A stretch of 6,069 nucleotides of DNA from Burkholderiales bacterium (lineage in GTDB: Bacteria > Pseudomonadota > Gammaproteobacteria > Burkholderiales > CAIKXV01), in assembly GCA_019751575.1 (NCBI GenBank), contig JAIENF010000422.1, positions 1 through 6,069 on the forward strand, in the 5' to 3' direction. The notes below the pieces were generated by a model. The model ran no database searches and had not been told where the DNA came from. It saw only the letters and a list, made by a program, of their open reading frames with translations. Of this stretch, positions 1 through 6,069 are shown piece by piece. A program made the position numbers and the translations under genes. Numbering within the stretch: position 1 is the stretch's first letter; every line of letters starts with the position of its first letter.

Positions 1-139
1 CGTGCCGTTCGTCGCCAACACCTATGCGCTGCATGCGCGCTACCAGTCCCGCGATCCGAACTCGCTCGCATTGCGCCTGCTGTCGGCGATGCGCCGCGAG
101 TTCGGTGGCCATGCGGTGAAGCCGGCCGGTCCGGACTGA
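1..139 (+). CDS. gnd: 6-phosphogluconate dehydrogenase (decarboxylating), C-terminal end only
   Basis: This is the 3' end of a gene that enters from the left; only the last 45 codons and a TGA stop at 137-139 are visible. The enzyme oxidatively decarboxylates 6-phosphogluconate to ribulose-5-phosphate in the cytoplasm. The visible tail has the pattern ALHARYQSR, then LLSAMRREFGGHAV. This matches the C-terminus of the short (about 300-residue) 6-phosphogluconate dehydrogenase class, where an SR-x(n)-LLSAMR-x-x-FGGH block ends the protein. The stop overlaps the start of the next gene by one base (TGATG), and that gene is the lactonase of the same pathway, which strongly supports the call. The short class is often NAD-preferring, but the cofactor domain lies outside the window, so specificity cannot be judged. 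A full-length search would be needed to exclude a related hydroxyacid dehydrogenase. Confidence 0.85.
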   Translation, partial: VPFVANTYALHARYQSRDPNSLALRLLSAMRREFGGHAVKPAGPD

Positions 140-857
140 TGGGCCTGCTGGTCCGGCTGCCGGGACGCGCGGCGCTGGACCGGGCCTGCGCGGGCTGGCT
201 TGCGCGCCGGCTCCAGTCCGACGCCGGCCCGGTGGTGTTCGCCGCCTGCGGCGGACGCAGCGTGGACGGCATCCTGGCCGCGCTGGCTGCGCACGGCGAC
301 ATGCCGTGGGCGCGGGTGCACCTGTTCCTGGTCGACGAACGCGTGGTGCCTGCGCAGGATGCGTGCAGCAACCTGCGCCAGCTGCGCGAGGCGCTGGTGG
401 CGCCGCTGCTGGCTGCCGGTCTCCTGCCCGAGGCGAACCTGCATCCCTTCCGCTTCGAGGCCGTCCGCTCCATCGCGGCGGACGCGGCGGCGGTCGATGC
501 CTGCAACCGCGAACTGGAGGCGCTCGGCGGGCGCTTCGACGCCGTGCTGCTGAGCGCCGGCGAGGACGGCCATGTCGCGGCGCTGTTCCCCGGCCACCGG
601 TCGATCGACGATCCTGCGGACGGCTACATCCGCTTCGACGACGCTCCGAAGCCGCCCGCGTCGCGGGTCACTGCATCGCGGGCGCTGCTGCTGCGTTCGC
701 GCGCGGCGGCGCTGGTCTTCGCCGGCGAGTCGAAGCGCGATGCGCTGGCAGGGTTCATCGCCTGCGGCAGGCCAGCGGGGCTCGACAGGCATCCTGTTCC
801 CGCGTGCCTGGTACGCGCGCTGCCAGAGTGGGCGGCCTTCACCGACCTGGACGAACG

Positions 858-861
<4 letters not shown>
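139..861 (+). CDS. pgl: 6-phosphogluconolactonase (DevB/Pgl type)
   Basis: A 240-residue cytoplasmic enzyme that hydrolyses 6-phosphoglucono-1,5-lactone to 6-phosphogluconate, the step between Zwf and Gnd. The length is normal for the bacterial Pgl/DevB family, which shares a fold with glucosamine-6-phosphate isomerase. Visible family blocks are the phosphate-binding CGGRSVDGIL near residues 37-46 (a GGRS variant of the commoner GGSTP loop), LVDERVVP at 64-71 followed by D74 and SN at 77-78, and the active-site block SAGEDGHVAALFPGH at 139-153, whose D143 and H145 are the conserved DGH residues. A FAGESKRDAL segment near 194-203 matches the conserved C-terminal part. The ATG overlaps the gnd stop by one base and there is no strong Shine-Dalgarno sequence, so translation probably depends on coupling. 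The gene in turn overlaps zwf by four bases. Function is quite certain from motifs plus context. Confidence 0.93.
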
Positions 862-3615
<2,754 letters not shown>

Positions 3616-3617
3616 CG

Positions 3618-3651
3618 CCAGGCCCCCCGGGAGGGCGGGCACGGCGCCTGG
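3618..3651 (+). other. Possible RNA hairpin between phnA and the receptor gene
   Basis: CCAGGC (3618-3623) can pair with GCCTGG (3646-3651) across a 22-base GC-rich loop. An alternative stem pairs GCGCC (3615-3619) with GGCGC (3643-3647), and the loop itself holds complementary C and G runs. There is no T tract, so it does not look like an intrinsic terminator. The last two bases of the 3' arm are the first two of the receptor gene's Shine-Dalgarno sequence, so folding could modulate its translation or mark an RNA processing point. In a genome this GC-rich such pairing is common by chance. Confidence 0.25.
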
Positions 3652-3654
3652 AGG
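3650..3654 (+). promoter_or_regulatory. Shine-Dalgarno sequence of the Bug receptor gene
   Basis: GGAGG lies five bases before the ATG at 3660, the clearest ribosome-binding site in the window. It decides the start at 3660 over the in-frame ATG at codon 15. It also suggests this gene is translated independently, in contrast to the coupled starts of pgl and zwf. Confidence 0.75.
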
Positions 3655-3659
3655 ACAGA

Positions 3660-4682
3660 ATGACCTGCCTGAACCCCGTTCGTTCGCGCACCCGCGCGGC
3701 AATGCCTTCCGCAACCCTCCTTTCAGCCTCCGCCGCCGCAGTCCTGCTGCTCGGTGCCGCCACGGCGCTGGCGCAGCCGTTCCCCCACCCAGGAAAGTCG
3801 ATACGCCTGCTGGTCGGCTTCCCGCCGGGCGGTTCGACCGACCTGCTTGCGCGCAGCGTCGGCAGCAAGCTCGGCGAGCAACTCGGCGTGCAGGTGGTGG
3901 TCGACAACCGCGCCGGTGCCGCGGGGAACGTCGCCGCGGAGCTGGCCGCGCGAGGCAACCCGGACGGATACACCCTGCTGATGGCGACGGTCAGCAGCCA
4001 CGCGATCAATCCCGCACTGTACCGCAGCATCCCCTACGATCCGATCGGCGACTATGCGCCGGTCAGCCTGGTGGCTTCGTACCCGCTGATCCTCGCGGTG
4101 AATCCGACCCTCGGCGTGAAGACGGTCTCCGAACTCGTCGCGCTGGCGCGGCAGAAGCCCGGCACGTTGAACTTCTCCTCGTCCGGGAACGGTTCGCCCG
4201 GCCATCTGGCGGGCGAACTGTTCAAGATGCTGGCCAAGGTCGACATGGCACACATCCCGTACAAGGGCGGTGCACCGGCTACCGCAGCCGTGCTTGCCAA
4301 CGAGGCCCAGCTCATCTTCGCGACGCTGCCCGGGGCGATCGGGTTCATCAAGTCGGGCAAGCTGATCGGTCCTGCGGTCACCACCGCGAAGCGCTCCGCT
4401 GCGCTGCCCGATGTGCCGACGATCGCCGAGTCGGGCCTGCCCGGGTTCGCGGTCAGCTCATGGGCCGGCCTGGTGGCGCCGGCACGCACGCCGCGCGCGG
4501 TGACCGGGGCGCTGCGCGAGGCAGTGGTCAAGTCGCTCGCCGCGCCCGACCTGCGCGAGCGGCTGGCGCGCGACGGCGCGGATCCGGTCGGGAGCACGCC
4601 CGACGAGTTCGGCGCGTTCATCAAGTCGGAACTCGCCCAGTGGCGCAAGGTGGTGCAGCAGGCGAAGGCGCAGATCGACTAG
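3660..4682 (+). CDS. Bug/TctC-family periplasmic substrate-binding protein
   Basis: A 340-residue secreted receptor of the tripartite tricarboxylate transporter type. It would bind a small organic acid in the periplasm and hand it to a TctA/TctB permease, or act as a sensor. An Arg-rich n-region, a hydrophobic core at about residues 16-34 and ALA before Q39 give a signal peptide, probably cleaved after A38, leaving about 302 mature residues, as usual for the family. Bug hallmarks follow in order: IRLLVGFPPGGSTDLLAR (48-65), VDNRAGAAGNVAAE (81-94), NPDGYTLL (100-107), a YDPIGDYAPVSLVAS block, LNFSSSGNGSPGHLAGELF, HIPYKGGAPA (Y201-K202), LPDVPTIAESGLPGF (from L249) and SSWAGLVAPA. The ligand cannot be read from sequence. 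Its position 44 bases after phnA raises phosphonoacetate or a related carboxylate as a candidate, which is inference. No permease genes are in the window, but orphan Bug receptors sharing distant permeases are common in Burkholderiales. It ends five bases from a convergent gene. Confidence 0.92.
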   Translation: MTCLNPVRSRTRAAMPSATLLSASAAAVLLLGAATALAQPFPHPGKSIRLLVGFPPGGSTDLLARSVGSKLGEQLGVQVVVDNRAGAAGNVAAELAARGNPDGYTLLMATVSSHAINPALYRSIPYDPIGDYAPVSLVASYPLILAVNPTLGVKTVSELVALARQKPGTLNFSSSGNGSPGHLAGELFKMLAKVDMAHIPYKGGAPATAAVLANEAQLIFATLPGAIGFIKSGKLIGPAVTTAKRSAALPDVPTIAESGLPGFAVSSWAGLVAPARTPRAVTGALREAVVKSLAAPDLRERLARDGADPVGSTPDEFGAFIKSELAQWRKVVQQAKAQID

Positions 4683-4687
4683 GTCGT

Positions 4688-6069
4688 CTATTCCGGTGTC
4701 CAGCCGCCGCCCAGCACCCGGTACAGCGTGACCAGGTTCTGGGCGTACTGCGTGCGCAGGGACACCTCCGACTGCTGCGCCGTGAACAGCGAGCGCTGGG
4801 CGTCGAGCAGCTCGAGGGAGCTGCGCACGCCGTTGCGGAAGCCGAGTTCGGCGAGCCGGAACCGGTCCTGCTCGGCGCGCACCTGCGCCTGCTGTGCGCG
4901 CAGCTGCTCGGCGAAGGTCGCGCGGCCGGCGAGCGCATCGGCCACTTCCCGGAAGGCCACCTGCACGGCACGTTCATACTGCGCGATGGCGATGCGCTGG
5001 TTCGCCTCGGCCACCTGCAGGTTTGCGCGATTGCGCCCGGCATCGAAGATCGGCTGCAGCAGCTGCGGCGCGAAGCTCCAGGCCAGCCCGGACGAGAACA
5101 GTCCGCTCAGCTGGTCGCTGGCGGCGCCGAAGCTGCCGGTGAGCGTGATGCGCGGAAAGAACGCGGCGCGCGCAGCCCCGATGTTCGCGTCGGCGGCGCG
5201 CAGCACCTGTTCGGCCTGGCGCACGTCGGGCCGGCGCACCAGCACGTCGGACGGGATGCCGGCAGGAAGGTCGGGCATGCCGAAGGCGAGGGTGACATCG
5301 CCGGGCAGCGGCGATGGCGGCGCGGCGGCGGGGAGGGGCTGCCCGACCAGCAGCACCAGTGCGTTCTCGTCGAGCGCACGCTGGCGCATCGACTGGGCCA
5401 GCGTCGCCCGCGCAGACTCCAGCAGCGTTTCGGCCTGGCGCACCTCCAGCATGGAGCTCACGCCGTTGTCGAAGCGAAGGCGGGTCAGGCGATACGATTC
5501 CTCCCGCGTGGCGAGCGCCTGGCGGGTCACGCGCAGCAGTTCTTCGTCGCCCTGGATCGCCAGGTAGATGCTGGCGACCGAGGCGACCAGGCTGATCTGC
5601 ACCGCCTTGCGCGCCTCCTCGGTCGCGAAGTACTGGGCGAGCGCGGCGTCGGCGAGGCTGCGCACCCGGCCGAACAGGTCGAGCTCGTAGGCGGTGACCT
5701 GAATGCCGGCGGAATAGACGAGGGTGCGGCCGCCGTCGCCCTTCGGCTGGCGCGACCCGGCGAGGCCGGCCCCGACCGACGGCAGCCGGTCGGCCCGGCG
5801 AATGTCGAAGGCCGCGCGGGCCTGCTCGATGTTGAGGACCGCGATGCGCAGGTCGCGATTGTTCTCCAGTGCGAGCCGGATCAGTTCGCGCAGCCGTTCG
5901 TCCGCGAAGAACCGTTGCCACTCGACCTCGGCGGCGGCCTCGCCTGCGCCGCCCGGCCCGCCCGGAAAGCCGGCGGCAACCGGGAGGGCCGGGCGCTCGG
6001 TGCGCGGGGCCATCGACGCGCAGCCGGCCATGGCCAGCAGCAGTGCCAGCAGCGCGGGCGCGGTGGCAC
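4688..6069 (-). CDS. RND efflux outer-membrane lipoprotein, NodT/OprM family (5' end outside window)
   Basis: A TolC-like outer-membrane channel that joins an RND pump and a membrane-fusion protein to export drugs or other compounds. The stop is at 4690-4688, and the reading frame runs off the right edge without a start. The visible N-terminus is a hydrophobic leucine-rich segment ending LLLAMAGC, a lipobox whose cysteine (codon at 6022-6020) would be residue 1 of a roughly 444-residue mature lipoprotein. The internal ATG at 6031 is therefore not the true start. Two OEP repeats are visible. Internal similarity shows as RFDNGVSSMLEV (mature about 183-194) versus GFRNGVRSSLEL (about 394-405). 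Further hallmarks are WQRFFADERLRELI (35-48), AYELDLFGRVRSL (111-123), RRPDVRQAE with IGAARAAFFPRITLTGSFG (about 263-299) and QPIFDAGRNRANLQVAEA. This resembles OprM-type factors, which usually lie last in a mex-like operon; pump and adaptor genes would then lie to the right. Substrate is unknown. Confidence 0.93.
   Translation of the reverse strand, partial: ATAPALLALLLAMAGCASMAPRTERPALPVAAGFPGGPGGAGEAAAEVEWQRFFADERLRELIRLALENNRDLRIAVLNIEQARAAFDIRRADRLPSVGAGLAGSRQPKGDGGRTLVYSAGIQVTAYELDLFGRVRSLADAALAQYFATEEARKAVQISLVASVASIYLAIQGDEELLRVTRQALATREESYRLTRLRFDNGVSSMLEVRQAETLLESARATLAQSMRQRALDENALVLLVGQPLPAAAPPSPLPGDVTLAFGMPDLPAGIPSDVLVRRPDVRQAEQVLRAADANIGAARAAFFPRITLTGSFGAASDQLSGLFSSGLAWSFAPQLLQPIFDAGRNRANLQVAEANQRIAIAQYERAVQVAFREVADALAGRATFAEQLRAQQAQVRAEQDRFRLAELGFRNGVRSSLELLDAQRSLFTAQQSEVSLRTQYAQNLVTLYRVLGGGWTPE

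Noticed and set aside
306..857. Possible upstream extension of zwf in the same open frame, giving a 677-residue protein
   Set aside because: The extra 184 residues are low-complexity Arg/Ala/Gly shadow of pgl. The GATGDLA motif and normal Zwf length fit the start at 858.
3616..3655. Intrinsic terminator after phnA
   Set aside because: The GC-rich stem has no following T tract and runs directly into the receptor's ribosome-binding site, so read-through is more likely.
4974..5921. Alternative 315-codon minus-strand frame and several plus-strand frames inside the efflux gene
   Set aside because: Arg-rich shadows of the outer-membrane factor; only the frame ending at 4688 carries OEP/NodT motifs.
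5881..6069. Separate small minus-strand gene starting with GTG at the right edge
   Set aside because: It is out of frame with the lipobox-containing efflux protein that fully occupies the same region, and its Pro/Arg-rich product has no recognisable feature.

Overview
This 6 kb window is GC-rich (about two thirds or more G+C by eye) and densely packed with genes. It looks like a chromosomal segment of a proteobacterium, most plausibly a betaproteobacterium of the Burkholderiales type. That guess rests on the high G+C, the Bug-family periplasmic receptor (a family greatly expanded in Bordetella, Cupriavidus and Comamonadaceae relatives) and the NodT/OprM-type outer-membrane lipoprotein. It is an inference; no rRNA or other marker gene is present. 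No tRNA, rRNA, CRISPR array, insertion sequence or integration site was seen, and no stretch over 300 bases lacks a gene.

Left part (1-2339, + strand): the oxidative pentose-phosphate branch as a tightly overlapped operon. It holds the last 45 codons of a 6-phosphogluconate dehydrogenase (gnd), then 6-phosphogluconolactonase (pgl), then glucose-6-phosphate dehydrogenase (zwf). The stop/start junctions are TGATG and ATGA, so translation is probably coupled. The gene order is the reverse of the reaction order. Together the three enzymes turn glucose-6-phosphate into ribulose-5-phosphate, CO2 and reduced nicotinamide cofactor.

Middle part (2340-4682, + strand): after a short, relatively AT-richer gap with a small dyad come phosphonoacetate hydrolase (phnA) and a tripartite-tricarboxylate-transporter-type (Bug/TctC) periplasmic binding protein, 44 bases apart. 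PhnA cleaves the C-P bond of phosphonoacetate to acetate and phosphate. The adjacent receptor could deliver a carboxylated substrate, possibly phosphonoacetate itself. No TctA/TctB membrane subunits are in the window.

Right part (4688-6069, - strand): an OprM/NodT-family outer-membrane efflux lipoprotein, convergent with the receptor gene and only 5 bases from it. Its 5' end lies beyond the window. It is probably the last gene of an RND efflux operon on the right.

Nothing here amounts to a new defence or mobile system. The most interesting point is the phnA-receptor pairing; the remaining observations concern small regulatory-looking structures in the gaps.
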